Shown: in pieces, positions 36,268 to 47,535 of the stretch | How the letters are laid out: each line of letters begins with the position of its first letter | How positions within the stretch are numbered: position 1 is the stretch's first letter | Source of the DNA: Mesorhizobium sp. WSM4311 | GTDB lineage: Bacteria; Pseudomonadota; Alphaproteobacteria; Rhizobiales; Rhizobiaceae | Reading direction: 5' to 3' | DNA: 64,000 bases | NCBI RefSeq assembly: GCF_002295115.1 | Contig: NZ_NSFV01000008.1 | Coordinates: 186,001-250,000, forward strand | Program-made: the position numbers and the translations under genes | Notes under the pieces: generated by a model | Told to the model about the DNA's origin: nothing | Seen by the model: only the letters and a program-made list of their open reading frames with translations | The model's database searches: none

Positions 36268-37629
36268 TCAGACGCCCAGCGACTTCAGTTTGCGGTGCAG
36301 CGCCGAGCGCTCCATCCCGATGAACTCGGCGGTCTTCGAGATGTTGCCGCCAAAGCGGTTGATCTGGGCGATCAGATAGTCCTTCTCGAACTGTTCGCGC
36401 GCCTCGCGCAGCGGCAGCGCCATGATGTGCTGGTCGGACTGATTCGGCGTGCGCGGCATGACATCGCCGATCTCGGACGGCAGAAGGTCCGCGGTGATCG
36501 GCGCATCGACGTCGTCGCCGCGCGCCAGGATCATCAGGCGCTCGACATTGTTGCGCAGCTGACGCACGTTGCCCGGCCAATTGTGCGCCTGCAGCACGGC
36601 AAGCGCATCGTCGCCGATACGGCGCGGCTTGATGCCGGCCTGGCGGGCGATCTGCTTCATGAAATTGTCGACGAGATAGGGAATATCCTCGCGCCGTTCG
36701 GCCAGCCCCGGCACCATCACCGGAACCACCGCCAGGCGATGATAGAGATCCTCGCGGAAACGCCCGTCGGCGATCATGGCTTCCAGGTTCTGCGAGGTCG
36801 AGGAGATGATGCGGACATCGACCTTGACCCGTTTGGTGCCCCCTACCCGCTCGAACTGCTGCTCGACCAGCACACGCAGGATCTTGTTCTGCGTCTCGCG
36901 CGGCATGTCGGCCACTTCATCGATGTAGAGGATGCCGCGATGGGCTTCTTCCAGCGCGCCGACCTTGCGCTCGACACCGTTCGATTCGGTACCGAACAGT
37001 TCGATCTCCATGCGCTCGGGCGTGATGTTGGCAGCGCTCAGGGTCACGAACGGCCCGCCCTTGCGGGCCGACAGCGTGTGGATGGCGCGCGCCGCCAGTT
37101 CCTTGCCTGATCCGGACGGGCCGATGATCATCACACGGCTGTTGGTCGGCGCGACGCGCTCGATGGTCTGGCGCAGTTGGCTCATCGCCGACGACATGCC
37201 GATCAGGTCGAAGGTTTCGCCGCTGCGCTGCTTGAGGTCGGAAACCTCGCGCCGCAATTTCGAGGTTTCGAGCGCACGCTCGGCGATGAGGATCAGCCTG
37301 TCGGCCTTGAACGGCTTCTCGATAAAATCGTAGGCGCCACGGCGGATGGCCGAGACCGCCGTTTCGATGTTGCCGTGACCGGAGATCATCACCACCGGCA
37401 GAGTGGGATGCATGGTCTTGATCTCGTCGAGCAGCGCCAGGCCGTCCAGGCGCGAGCCCTGCAGCCAGATGTCGAGGAAAATCAACCTCGGCGCCCGATC
37501 GGCTATGGCCGCCAACGCGCTGTCGGCGTCAAATGCCGTACGGGTTTCGTGACCTTCGTCGCTCAGTATGCCTGCGACGAGCTCGCGGATGTCTTCCTCG
37601 TCATCGACGATGAGAATATCAGACGCCAT
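36268..37629 (-). CDS. ntrX: nitrogen/redox response regulator NtrX
   Basis: A 453-aa response regulator. The receiver domain (1-120) has acidic pair VDDEED and phospho-acceptor Asp53 in IFLDIWLQG. The AAA+ domain has Walker A IGPSGSGKELAAR. The position of the sigma-54 GAFTGA loop reads NGVERKVGALEEAHRG, so this loop is absent, as is usual for alphaproteobacterial NtrX. The C-terminal Fis helix-turn-helix ends MERSALHRKLKSLGV. It overlaps ntrY by 11 bases, so the pair is coupled. Roles include envelope, nitrogen and respiration control by family. Confidence 0.96.
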   Translation of the reverse strand: MASDILIVDDEEDIRELVAGILSDEGHETRTAFDADSALAAIADRAPRLIFLDIWLQGSRLDGLALLDEIKTMHPTLPVVMISGHGNIETAVSAIRRGAYDFIEKPFKADRLILIAERALETSKLRREVSDLKQRSGETFDLIGMSSAMSQLRQTIERVAPTNSRVMIIGPSGSGKELAARAIHTLSARKGGPFVTLSAANITPERMEIELFGTESNGVERKVGALEEAHRGILYIDEVADMPRETQNKILRVLVEQQFERVGGTKRVKVDVRIISSTSQNLEAMIADGRFREDLYHRLAVVPVMVPGLAERREDIPYLVDNFMKQIARQAGIKPRRIGDDALAVLQAHNWPGNVRQLRNNVERLMILARGDDVDAPITADLLPSEIGDVMPRTPNQSDQHIMALPLREAREQFEKDYLIAQINRFGGNISKTAEFIGMERSALHRKLKSLGV

Positions 37630-39904
37630 TACCGACCTTTTCAGTTTCTCTTTCGTGTTCCGTCTTGCCTTCGCCGCGCAACGGCGTGACGGCCGCGGGC
37701 GGCAGGATGATGCTGATCATCGCCCCGCGGCCACCATGGAAGTCCGCAGGCGCATCATGAAGTTCCAGCCTGCCGCCATGGTCCTCCACGATCTTCTTGA
37801 CGATAGCGAGACCAAGCCCGGTGCCCTTCTCGCGCGTGGTCATATAGGGCTCGAGCAACCGTTGGCGATTCTCCCGCGGCAGGCCTTTGCCATTGTCGAT
37901 GACGTCGATTCGAATCGCGCCATTCTGACGGCCGGCTTGAATCCGGATTATGCCGTGCGAGCCGTCCTTTTGTTCCAGTCCGTCGATCGCCTCGGCGGCG
38001 TTCTTGATCACATTGCCGAAAGCCTGCGCCAAAAGGCGGCTGTCGAACGTGCCCTTGAGCGGTTCGTTGCCGAAAATCCGCTCGAAGGTGATGTCGGCGC
38101 GGCTGACTTCGACCAGGAAGGACGCCTCACGCAGCGATTCGCGCAGATCGATGGCTTTCATCTCGGGCTTGGGCATGCGCGCGAAGGCGGAGAATTCGTC
38201 GACCATCCGGCCGATGTCCTCGACCTGCCGGATGATGGTGTCGGTGCATTGGTCGAAAACCTCACGGTCTTCGGTGATGACCTTGCCATAGCGGCGCTTG
38301 ATGCGCTCGGCCGAAAGCTGGATCGGCGTCAGCGGGTTCTTGATCTCGTGGGCGATGCGCCGCGCCACATCGGCCCAGGCGGAAGAACGCTGCGCCTGGA
38401 CCAGATCGGTGATGTCGTCGACGGTCACGACGTAGGATTTCTCCTCCGAGCCGTCATCGCCCGCCTCGACGGTGATCTGCACGTTGAAAGTACGCTCGGT
38501 CCCGGCGCGGAAAAACGTCACCTGCTCTCGGTAGACGGGCTTGCCCGACTGGCGACCGATCTCGAAGACACGGCCAACATGCGGCAGAATGGCGGAAAGG
38601 TTCTGCCCGAGTGCGGCACTGGCGGAGACGGCCAGCATCGATTCGGCTGAACGGTTGACGATGGTGACGATGCCGTAGGGATCGACGCCGATGACGCCGG
38701 CGGTGACACCGGCAAGCACGGCTTCGGAAAAGCGCCGCCGTTCGTCGATCAGGTCCTTTGCCGACAGGATCTCGTTGCGTTGCGATTTGAGCTCCAGCAG
38801 CATCTTGTTGAAGGTGTCGCCCAGCGAGGCGACGTCGCCGTCGGAAGGCCTGACCGGAACCGCGACGTCCAGATTGCCTGTCGCCACCTCGTCGGCAGCG
38901 CCGATGAGCTGGCGAATCGGCCGCACGAGACGGTCGGCGACCGCGATGCCGGTCCAGATTGCCGACAAGATGATGATCAGGGTCAGCGACAGATAGGGCA
39001 GCGCGAAGGCCACTTGCGAGGTGCGCCTGTTGTCTTCGAGATTGCGATACTCGTCGGTGTTGGACCTGACGATCTGCCGCGCCTTGATCACCTCGGGATC
39101 GACAAGGCGGATGGTGTAGAGGTAGAGGCCCTCGATCTCGCGCAGCTTGACGATGGCGCCCATGATGTTGCGGGTGCGAGGCTCTATCAGCACCGGTTTG
39201 CCGTCGGTGGCGCTACTGACCGCGCCTTCCGGCGGTTCCGGCATGGCGAAATCGGCATCGGTCTGCGCGCTCATGACGAACGAACCGTCGGGCTTGATCA
39301 GCGCCGCATGGGCCAGCGACCGGCCCACCGCCTCCTTGTTCAAGAGGTCGAGAAAGCCTGTGCGATCAAGGCCGTAGAGTGTTCGCGACGCGTCGAGATC
39401 ATAGGCCATCGACAGCGTCGTGCCCTGCAAGTTGCGGGCATTTTCCTGAACATAGGCATCGGCGATCGATAACGAGGAATTGACGATCGTCTTGGTGCGA
39501 ATCTCGAACCAGCGATCGAGGCCGATATCGAGCGTGATCGAGGCGATAATGGCCACCATGATGGCGGGAATGGCGGCAACCAGCGCGAACATGGCAACGA
39601 TGCGCACATGCAGCCGCGAGGCCGCCTTGCCATGCCGGCGCGCCATGACGATGCGATGCACCTCGCGCCCGACCAGCGCCATGAGGAACAGCACGAAAGC
39701 GGCGTTAAGCGCGATCAGCGCCCAGGTCGTCCTGGCGTCAGGCGCGATCGGCGTCGCGCCGACCAGGATAGTGAATGAAATGGCCGCCATGACCAGCGCG
39801 CCGACGACCGCCACCACGCCGGGCAGCGCCAGCAAGCGGCGTCCGTCGCGCGCGCCGGGTTCGCTGAATAGCGGTTGGTTGAGTACAGGTGCCTGCGGAG
39901 CCAT
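37619..39904 (-). CDS. ntrY: membrane sensor histidine kinase NtrY
   Basis: A 761-aa kinase. The N-terminal third holds three to four transmembrane segments and a periplasmic region; then come a HAMP domain (near residue 310-370, AVADRLVRPIRQLIGA), a PAS domain and the kinase core. The phosphorylated His is in RIAHEIKNPLTPIQ, and N and G boxes (NVIKNAAEAID, DNGKGLP, GTGLGLAIV) are complete. It signals to NtrX. The gene begins 128 bases after ntrC ends. Confidence 0.96.
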   Translation of the reverse strand: MAPQAPVLNQPLFSEPGARDGRRLLALPGVVAVVGALVMAAISFTILVGATPIAPDARTTWALIALNAAFVLFLMALVGREVHRIVMARRHGKAASRLHVRIVAMFALVAAIPAIMVAIIASITLDIGLDRWFEIRTKTIVNSSLSIADAYVQENARNLQGTTLSMAYDLDASRTLYGLDRTGFLDLLNKEAVGRSLAHAALIKPDGSFVMSAQTDADFAMPEPPEGAVSSATDGKPVLIEPRTRNIMGAIVKLREIEGLYLYTIRLVDPEVIKARQIVRSNTDEYRNLEDNRRTSQVAFALPYLSLTLIIILSAIWTGIAVADRLVRPIRQLIGAADEVATGNLDVAVPVRPSDGDVASLGDTFNKMLLELKSQRNEILSAKDLIDERRRFSEAVLAGVTAGVIGVDPYGIVTIVNRSAESMLAVSASAALGQNLSAILPHVGRVFEIGRQSGKPVYREQVTFFRAGTERTFNVQITVEAGDDGSEEKSYVVTVDDITDLVQAQRSSAWADVARRIAHEIKNPLTPIQLSAERIKRRYGKVITEDREVFDQCTDTIIRQVEDIGRMVDEFSAFARMPKPEMKAIDLRESLREASFLVEVSRADITFERIFGNEPLKGTFDSRLLAQAFGNVIKNAAEAIDGLEQKDGSHGIIRIQAGRQNGAIRIDVIDNGKGLPRENRQRLLEPYMTTREKGTGLGLAIVKKIVEDHGGRLELHDAPADFHGGRGAMISIILPPAAVTPLRGEGKTEHERETEKVGNGV

Positions 39905-40032
39905 GTCGCCGTCTGGGAGCCAATGATTGCGTCCGATCTATGCAACGCATTGTGGCGATTATGCAACAAGTGTGACAATGGCGGAAATCTTTCGCCGCTC
40001 AGTCCCCTGAAAAGAGTGCGTCAGACCAGCAC

Positions 40033-41489
<1,457 letters not shown>

Positions 41490-41493
<4 letters not shown>

Positions 41494-42632
41494 TTGCGGT
41501 CTCCTTCACCGTCTTCTTCAGCGCCGAACGGCGTTTCCTTCCAGGCCGGCATCAGGATGCGGAAGGTGGTCCCGCGCGGGGTCGATTCGCATTCGATGAT
41601 GCCGCCATGCTCGCCGACGATCTTGGCGACCAGCGCCAAGCCCAGCCCCGAGCCGTTCGGCTTGGTGGTGATGAAGGGATCGAACAGGATCGGCAGTATA
41701 TCCTCCGAGACACCGGAGCCATTGTCGCGCACGCAGAATTCGAGCGGCAGCGACACGCGGTCCTGCGTGCCTGGAACCGAAACGCGGATGCCAGGCCGGA
41801 AGGCGGTCGACAGCACGATCTCGCCATGCGGGTCGCTGCCGATAGCCTCGGCGGCGTTCTTGACCAGGTTCAGGAACACCTGGATCAGCTGGTCGCGATT
41901 GGCGAATACCGGAGGCAATGATGGATCATAGTCCTCCAATATCCTGATTTTCTTCGCAAAACCGTTCTTTGCGATCGCCTTCACATGGTCGAGTACGACA
42001 TGGATGTTGACGGGGTAGCGATCGATCGGCCGCTCGTCGGAAAACACCTCCATGCGATCGACCAGCGAGACGATGCGGTCCGTCTCGTCGGTGATAAGCC
42101 GGGTCAGAGCGCGGTCTTCATCGGAGGCGGACAGCTCGAGCAGTTGCGCGGCGCCGCGGATGCCGGAGAGCGGGTTCTTGATCTCGTGGGCGAGCATCGC
42201 TGCCAGGCCGGTCACAGAGCGTGCGGCACCGCGATGCGTCATCTGCCGGTCGATCTTGTCGGCCATCGACCGTTCCTGGAACATGACCACGACGGAGCCC
42301 GGGAATTCCGTCACTGGTGCGACATAGAGATCGACGACCTTCTCGATGCCGAGGCGTGGCGACGACACATCGACCCGATACTCGTTGACCGGAGCCCGAC
42401 GCTCGCGCACCTGATCGACCAGGGTCAGCAGCGGACTGCCGAAGGGGACGAGCTTGGACAGCGTGTTGCGCGCCAGCATGGTCGCGCTGGAGCGAAAGAA
42501 ATCCTCGGCATCGGCATTGGCGAAGGTGATGAACCCGTCCTCGCTGATCATGATCACCGGGCGGCGGATGGTGTTGAGGACGATCTGGGCGGCATCCACC
42601 ATTTCAGTTCCCTGGCCAGCAGTGGCGTTCAT
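41490..42632 (-). CDS. ntrB: nitrogen regulation sensor kinase NtrB (NR(II))
   Basis: A 380-aa soluble kinase without transmembrane segments. The order is an N-terminal PAS domain, His box MLAHEIKNPLSGIRG, N box VKNAAEAIG and G boxes VRDNGSGVS and GSGLGLALV. It phosphorylates or dephosphorylates NtrC under PII control. ATGA overlaps with both dusB and ntrC indicate one coupled dusB-ntrB-ntrC transcript. Confidence 0.96.
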
Positions 42633-43657
42633 GCGGCGCTCCGCAGGCTCAAGGGTTGCGGATCGCGCGAAAACACATTGCGCAGCAAGGCAATGACGCG
42701 GGCCGGATCGAACGTCGTCAGGATGGCCTTTCGGTGGTCGTCGGCGACGCCAACGGCATGGCGATCGAGATACCAGCCCAGATGTTTGCGCGCCTGGCGC
42801 AAACCGCTCTCGACGCCATAAAGCGCCAGCATGTCCTCGTAGTGGCCGACGATATAGTCGGCCAGAGCCGCGGGAGTCTGCGGCACGTTGGCCGCCGTTT
42901 GGCCTGCCGCAGCTGCCGCGATGCCACCGGCGATCCAGGGCGCGCCGTAATGCGCGCGACCGACCATCACGGCGTCGGCGCCGGATTGGCCGAGAATGGC
43001 GGCTGCCTCGGCCGGGGAACAGACATCGCCATTGGCAACGACCGGAATGGACACGGCTTCCTTGACACGGGCGATGGCGCGCCAGTCGGCCTTGCCCTGA
43101 TAGAACTGGCAGCGCGTGCGGCCGTGCACCGTCACCATCTTGACGCCCGCTTGCTCGGCACGGCGCGCGAGGATGGGCGCATTGAACGCGCCCTCGTCCC
43201 AGCCGAGCCGCATCTTGACCGTCACCGGCACCTTGACCGCGCCGACCACAGCCTCGATCAGCGACAGCGCATGGTCAAGATCCAGCATCAATGCCGAGCC
43301 GGCATAACCACCGGTGACCTTCTTGGCCGGGCAGCCCATGTTGATGTCGATGATGTCGGCGCCCTCGCCTGCGGCAATCCGTGCGCCTTCGGCCATGTGG
43401 ATCGCTTCGCGGCCGGCTAGCTGCACCATATGGACCGGCAGGCCGGAATGCCGTATGCGCAGGTCGAAGCCGGCCCTACCCTTGGCGAGTTCGCCGCTTG
43501 CCACCATTTCGGACACGACCAGGCCCGCGCCATGCGCATGGGCGCGCTGCCGGAAAGGCTCGTCGGTGATTCCCGACATCGGCGCGAGGAATACGCGGTT
43601 GCGGATTTCCACGCCGCCGACGTTCAAAGGCGCGGCCAATCTGGTTGAGTTAACCAT
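42629..43657 (-). CDS. dusB: tRNA-dihydrouridine synthase DusB (NifR3)
   Basis: A 342-aa flavoenzyme that reduces uridine in tRNA. Conserved elements are FLAPMSGITDEPFR, DINMGCPAKKVTGGYAGSAL with catalytic Cys, TVHGRTRCQFY and VVANGDVCSP. Historically named nifR3 because it leads the ntrBC operon in alphaproteobacteria, as seen here. The start at ATG 43657 (MVNSTRLAAPL) was preferred; the open frame extends further upstream without homology. Divergent from ispDF across 244 bases. Confidence 0.94.
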   Translation of the reverse strand: MVNSTRLAAPLNVGGVEIRNRVFLAPMSGITDEPFRQRAHAHGAGLVVSEMVASGELAKGRAGFDLRIRHSGLPVHMVQLAGREAIHMAEGARIAAGEGADIIDINMGCPAKKVTGGYAGSALMLDLDHALSLIEAVVGAVKVPVTVKMRLGWDEGAFNAPILARRAEQAGVKMVTVHGRTRCQFYQGKADWRAIARVKEAVSIPVVANGDVCSPAEAAAILGQSGADAVMVGRAHYGAPWIAGGIAAAAAGQTAANVPQTPAALADYIVGHYEDMLALYGVESGLRQARKHLGWYLDRHAVGVADDHRKAILTTFDPARVIALLRNVFSRDPQPLSLRSAA

Positions 43658-43901
43658 GCACAAAAACCAAGCATGTCCATTCGTTGCACATTCTCTAGCC
43701 ATATCAGCGGCAATGTGCAACGCGGAATGACGTCACATTGAGGCGCAATCGGGAAAATTCCAGAGCCTTGGGGATTTGCCGCGGCCAAGGCGCCGCGCGT
43801 CCTTCATGCCGTGTGAAGGAGGCTTTTGAGTTCATATTTGACGCACGATCTTTTCGGAAAACCAATTACACTTTTGGGGATCGTGCGCTAAGCCAATCGC
43901 C

Positions 43902-45125
43902 ATGACTGACGGAAGTGAAAACTCGAGCGCGACAGGTGGGGTTGCGGTGGTGATCGTCGCCGCCGGCCGCGGCGCTCGTGCCGGGCAGGCCAACGGACCC
44001 AAGCAGTACCAGAACATTGGCGGCCGCGCTGTCATTGCGCACACGCTGGAGATGTTTCTGACCCATCCGCGAACCGGCCGGATCGTTGTCGCCATCCACG
44101 CCGACGACCACGAATTGTTCCGGCAAGCGGCGGGCGCACAGGCACAGCGCGTCACTGCCATCATTGGCGGACCGACCAGGCAGGAGTCCGTTCGGCTCGG
44201 GCTGCTGGCGCTGAAGGACCACGCGCCGGGCCAGGTTCTGATTCACGACGCCGTCCGCCCGTTCGTCGATGCGGAGTTGATCGACCGCACCATCGCCGCC
44301 ATCGGCGAGAACGAGGGGGCGTTGCCCGCCCTGCCCGTCGCCGACACGCTGAAGCGCGAGTCGGCCGCCGGCGTGGTCGCGGAGACCGTTTCCCGCAGCG
44401 GGCTGCACGCGGCGCAAACGCCGCAAGGTTTTCCCTACGGGCCGATCCTTGCCGCGCACGACAGGGCCTACCAACTGGGCAGGCTGGATTTCACCGATGA
44501 CGCGGCCATCGCCGAATGGGCGCAGATACCAGTCAATCTCGTTCCGGGCTCGCCGGACAATGTCAAACTCACCTGGGCACGGGACATCGCCATGGCGCAC
44601 CAGCGGCTTTCCAGCGAACGCACGCATTTCCCCGACATCCGCACCGGCAACGGCTACGATGTCCACGCCTTTGAGCCCGGCGATCACGTCACACTGTGCG
44701 GCGTCGCCATTCCACATGACAAGAAACTGTCCGGTCATTCCGATGCCGATGTCGGCCTGCACGCCTTGACCGACGCCCTGCTGGCAACCTGCGGCGCCGG
44801 CGACATCGGCACGCATTTTCCGCCATCCGATCAGCAGTGGAAAGGTGCGGCGTCGCGGATCTTCGTCGAACACGCGGCGAAGCTGGTGCGCGAGCGCGGC
44901 GGACGCATCGCCAATGCCGACGTCACATTGATCTGCGAGGCGCCGCGCGTCGGGCCGCATCGCGAGGCGATGACGGCAGCCCTGTCGCGGATGCTGGGGA
45001 TTTCCGCCGACCGCATCTCGATCAAGGCGACAACCAACGAAAAATTGGGCTTTGTTGGTCGTGAAGAAGGCATTGCGGCGATCGCCACCGCCAGCGTGGT
45101 GTTCCCCGGCGAGGTGCCGGAATGA
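43902..45125 (+). CDS. ispDF: bifunctional IspD/IspF of the MEP isoprenoid pathway
   Basis: A 407-aa fusion. The N-terminal IspD part (about 1-235) has VIVAAGRGARAGQANGPKQY and IHDAVRPFVD, and converts methylerythritol phosphate to CDP-ME. The C-terminal IspF part (about 245-400) has GNGYDVHAF and LSGHSDADVGLHALTDALL with the zinc ligands, and makes the cyclic diphosphate. The fusion is usual in alphaproteobacteria. It overlaps cinA by 4 bases. Confidence 0.97.
   Translation: MTDGSENSSATGGVAVVIVAAGRGARAGQANGPKQYQNIGGRAVIAHTLEMFLTHPRTGRIVVAIHADDHELFRQAAGAQAQRVTAIIGGPTRQESVRLGLLALKDHAPGQVLIHDAVRPFVDAELIDRTIAAIGENEGALPALPVADTLKRESAAGVVAETVSRSGLHAAQTPQGFPYGPILAAHDRAYQLGRLDFTDDAAIAEWAQIPVNLVPGSPDNVKLTWARDIAMAHQRLSSERTHFPDIRTGNGYDVHAFEPGDHVTLCGVAIPHDKKLSGHSDADVGLHALTDALLATCGAGDIGTHFPPSDQQWKGAASRIFVEHAAKLVRERGGRIANADVTLICEAPRVGPHREAMTAALSRMLGISADRISIKATTNEKLGFVGREEGIAAIATASVVFPGEVPE
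44329..44336 (-). other. KOPS-type octamer GGGCAGGG, points toward dif
   Basis: Minus-strand octamer within ispDF, a plus-strand gene. Confidence 0.5.
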
Positions 45126-45610
45126 GCAACGCCGAACTGGCCATTGCCCTGTTCGAGGCCTGCCGCGAACGCGGCATCATGGTGGCGACGGCGGAAAGCT
45201 GCACCGGCGGCATGATCATCGCCGCGCTGACCGACATTGCCGGTTCCTCGGCCGTGGTCGATCGCGGCTTCATCACCTATTCCAACGACGCCAAGATGGA
45301 CATGCTTGGCGTTTCAGCGGCGACGCTCGAGGCGCATGGCGCGGTGTCCCGCGAGACGGCGATCGAGATGGCGGCCGGAGCACTTGCCCGTTCGCGAGCG
45401 GGACTAACCCTTGCGGTCACCGGCATCGCCGGGCCAGGCGGCGGTTCGGCGCAGAAGCCTGTCGGCCTGGTGTGGTTCGGCGTCGGATTGGAAGGCCAAA
45501 CCGTGACGGCCGAACACAGGCAGTTTGCAGATAAGGGCCGCGATTTCATCCGCCGTGAGACGGTCGGGCACGCCCTGGAGCTTGGGCTGCGAGCGCTTGG
45601 CCGGATTTAG
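45122..45610 (+). CDS. CinA C-terminal domain protein (nicotinamide-nucleotide amidase type)
   Basis: A 162-aa stand-alone CinA-C domain. It has VATAESCTGGMIIAALTDIAGSSAV with catalytic Ser, and ITYSNDAKMDMLGVS. Related E. coli PncC deamidates NMN; the N-terminal CinA domain is lacking. It is coupled to ispDF by ATGA and converges with the coq10-like gene, their stop codons overlapping by 4 bases. Confidence 0.9.
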   Translation: MSNAELAIALFEACRERGIMVATAESCTGGMIIAALTDIAGSSAVVDRGFITYSNDAKMDMLGVSAATLEAHGAVSRETAIEMAAGALARSRAGLTLAVTGIAGPGGGSAQKPVGLVWFGVGLEGQTVTAEHRQFADKGRDFIRRETVGHALELGLRALGRI

Positions 45611-46065
45611 GTCGACGACGCGACGCCATAGATGACGTCGGCACGCTTTTCGAAAGCCTCGGCGAACATGCGGAAGGCACGGTCGAACATGGTGCCCATC
45701 AGCGCGCCCAGGATACGGCTCTTGAACTCATAGTCGATGAAGAAGCGAACGGCACAGCCGGCGCCATCGGGCTCGAAACGCCAGACATTGCTCAGATATT
45801 TGAACGGACCATCGATATACTTCACGTCGATGGCGTTCTCGTCGGGCTTCAAAAGCACCTGCGTCGTGAAGGTCTCGCGGATCGCCTTGTAGCCTATGCT
45901 CATGTCGGCCAGGAGAACGGTACGTCCGTCACGCTCCTTGCGCGAGCGTACCGTCAGCGCTTCGCAAAGCGGCAGGAATTGCGGATAGGCCTCGACATCG
46001 GCTACCAGCGCAAACATCTGTTGCGGCGTATGGGCGACGCGGCGGGTGGCTTCGAATTTCGGCAT
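45607..46065 (-). CDS. COQ10/RatA-family START-domain ubiquinone-binding protein
   Basis: A 152-aa SRPBCC protein. Conserved pieces are FALVADVEAYPQFLPLCE near the N-terminus and IDGPFKYLSNVWRFEPD. Mitochondrial Coq10 relatives carry ubiquinone, while the E. coli homologue RatA was reported as a toxin; the rhizobial proteins fit the Coq10 role better. It lies 10 bases after lipA and may be co-transcribed with it. Confidence 0.9.
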   Translation of the reverse strand: MPKFEATRRVAHTPQQMFALVADVEAYPQFLPLCEALTVRSRKERDGRTVLLADMSIGYKAIRETFTTQVLLKPDENAIDVKYIDGPFKYLSNVWRFEPDGAGCAVRFFIDYEFKSRILGALMGTMFDRAFRMFAEAFEKRADVIYGVASST

Positions 46066-46075
46066 TCAACCAGCG

Positions 46076-47041
46076 CTAGACCGACTTCTGAAGCTGTGCT
46101 TCCCGCGCCGCGCGGAGCCGGGCGAAATCGTCGCCGGCATGGTGCGATGAGCGCGTCAGCGGGCTCGATGCCACCAGCAGGAAACCCTTGGTCCGGCCAA
46201 TCGTCTCGAAGGACTTGAACTCTTCGGGCGTGATGAAGCGGATCACCGGATGGTGCTTCTTCGACGGCTGCAGATACTGGCCGATGGTCATGAAGTCGAC
46301 ATTGGCCGTGCGCAGATCGTCCATCAGCTGCAGGATCTCGTTCCGCTCCTCGCCCAGGCCGACCATGATGCCGGACTTGGTGAAGATCGACGGATCGAGT
46401 TCCTTGACCCGTTGCAACAGCCGGATCGAGTGGAAATAGCGGGCACCCGGCCGAACCTTCAGATAATTCGACGGCACGGTTTCGAGATTGTGGTTGAAGA
46501 CGTCGGGCTTGGCCGCCACCACAATCTCCAGCGCGCCGTCCTTGCGCAGGAAATCAGGCGTCAGGATTTCGATCGTCGTCGACGGCGTTGCCGCGCGGAT
46601 CGCGCGGATGACATCGGCAAAGTGCTGCGCACCGCCATCGGCAAGATCGTCGCGGTCGACGGAGGTGATGACGACGTGGCTCAGCCCCATCTGCCTGACG
46701 GCATGCGCGACGCGGGCCGGCTCGTCGGGGTCGAGTGCGGTCGGAATACCGGTGGCGACATTGCAGAAGGCGCAGGCGCGCGTGCAGATCTCGCCCATGA
46801 TCATGAAGGTGGCGTGCTTCTTGTCCCAGCACTCGCCGATGTTGGGGCAACCAGCCTCTTCGCAGACCGTCACCAGCTTGTGCGATTTGACGATCTCGCG
46901 TGTCTCGGCATAGCCCTTGGAGACCGGCGCCTTGACGCGAATCCAGTCCGGCTTGCGCAACACCTCCTGGTCGGGCTTGTGCGCCTTCTCGGGGTGCCGC
47001 AGCCGTGGCGCGTTGGCGATCGTGTCGAGGACAGTAACCAT
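46076..47041 (-). CDS. lipA: lipoyl synthase
   Basis: A 321-aa radical-SAM enzyme that inserts two sulfurs into octanoyl groups on lipoyl domains. It has the auxiliary cluster cysteines CEEAGCPNIGEC, the radical-SAM motif CTRACAFCNV and the C-terminal SPLTRSSHH with the ligand Ser. It serves the lipoylated PdhB and PdhC encoded nearby, so the grouping has a functional sense. Confidence 0.97.
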   Translation of the reverse strand: MVTVLDTIANAPRLRHPEKAHKPDQEVLRKPDWIRVKAPVSKGYAETREIVKSHKLVTVCEEAGCPNIGECWDKKHATFMIMGEICTRACAFCNVATGIPTALDPDEPARVAHAVRQMGLSHVVITSVDRDDLADGGAQHFADVIRAIRAATPSTTIEILTPDFLRKDGALEIVVAAKPDVFNHNLETVPSNYLKVRPGARYFHSIRLLQRVKELDPSIFTKSGIMVGLGEERNEILQLMDDLRTANVDFMTIGQYLQPSKKHHPVIRFITPEEFKSFETIGRTKGFLLVASSPLTRSSHHAGDDFARLRAAREAQLQKSV

Positions 47042-47178
47042 CTGGACCCTGGCTTTTCTCGCGACCGCCCGTCGGCGATCGTCACTTCATCGTCATCTAG
47101 GACTTTTCGGCGCAAAGAAAAAGGCAGCGGCGGCGCATGCCGCTACAACCGTTTTCGCATAGCCGGGAACGGTACCGA

Positions 47179-47436
47179 CTAGCGGCGCACCAGGCGACCG
47201 ACCCAGATCAGCAGGCAGGCACCGATGAAGCCGGTGATCAGATAGGCGGTCCAGCCGACGCCGAACGGGCCGAAATTGAGCGCCTGCAGGATGGCGTTCA
47301 ACACGATCGCTCCAACGATGCCCATGATAATGTTCATGAAAATGCCAGTGTTGCTCTTCATGACCATTTCGGCGAACCAGCCTGCCAGGCCGCCGATAAT
47401 GATGGCTGCGATCCAGCCCACGCCGTTCAAGTGCAT
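47179..47436 (-). CDS. GlsB/YeaQ/YmgE family small membrane protein
   Basis: An 85-aa protein with three hydrophobic segments and glycines in the pattern IIIGGLAGWFAEMVMKS and NIIMGIVGAIVLNAI, as in transglycosylase-associated (GlsB) proteins. Such proteins are induced in general stress in several bacteria; the mechanism is unknown. It lies between lpdA and lipA with gaps of 99 and 137 bases. Confidence 0.9.
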   Translation of the reverse strand: MHLNGVGWIAAIIIGGLAGWFAEMVMKSNTGIFMNIIMGIVGAIVLNAILQALNFGPFGVGWTAYLITGFIGACLLIWVGRLVRR

Positions 47437-47535
47437 ATGCCTTCTCCTTGCGCGCGTAAAAATGCATGCGGAAACGAGCTGCCTTGCCGTCGAACTCCTG
47501 CGGCTTTCGCGGTTGAGTCTCTTGCGGCGAATCTA

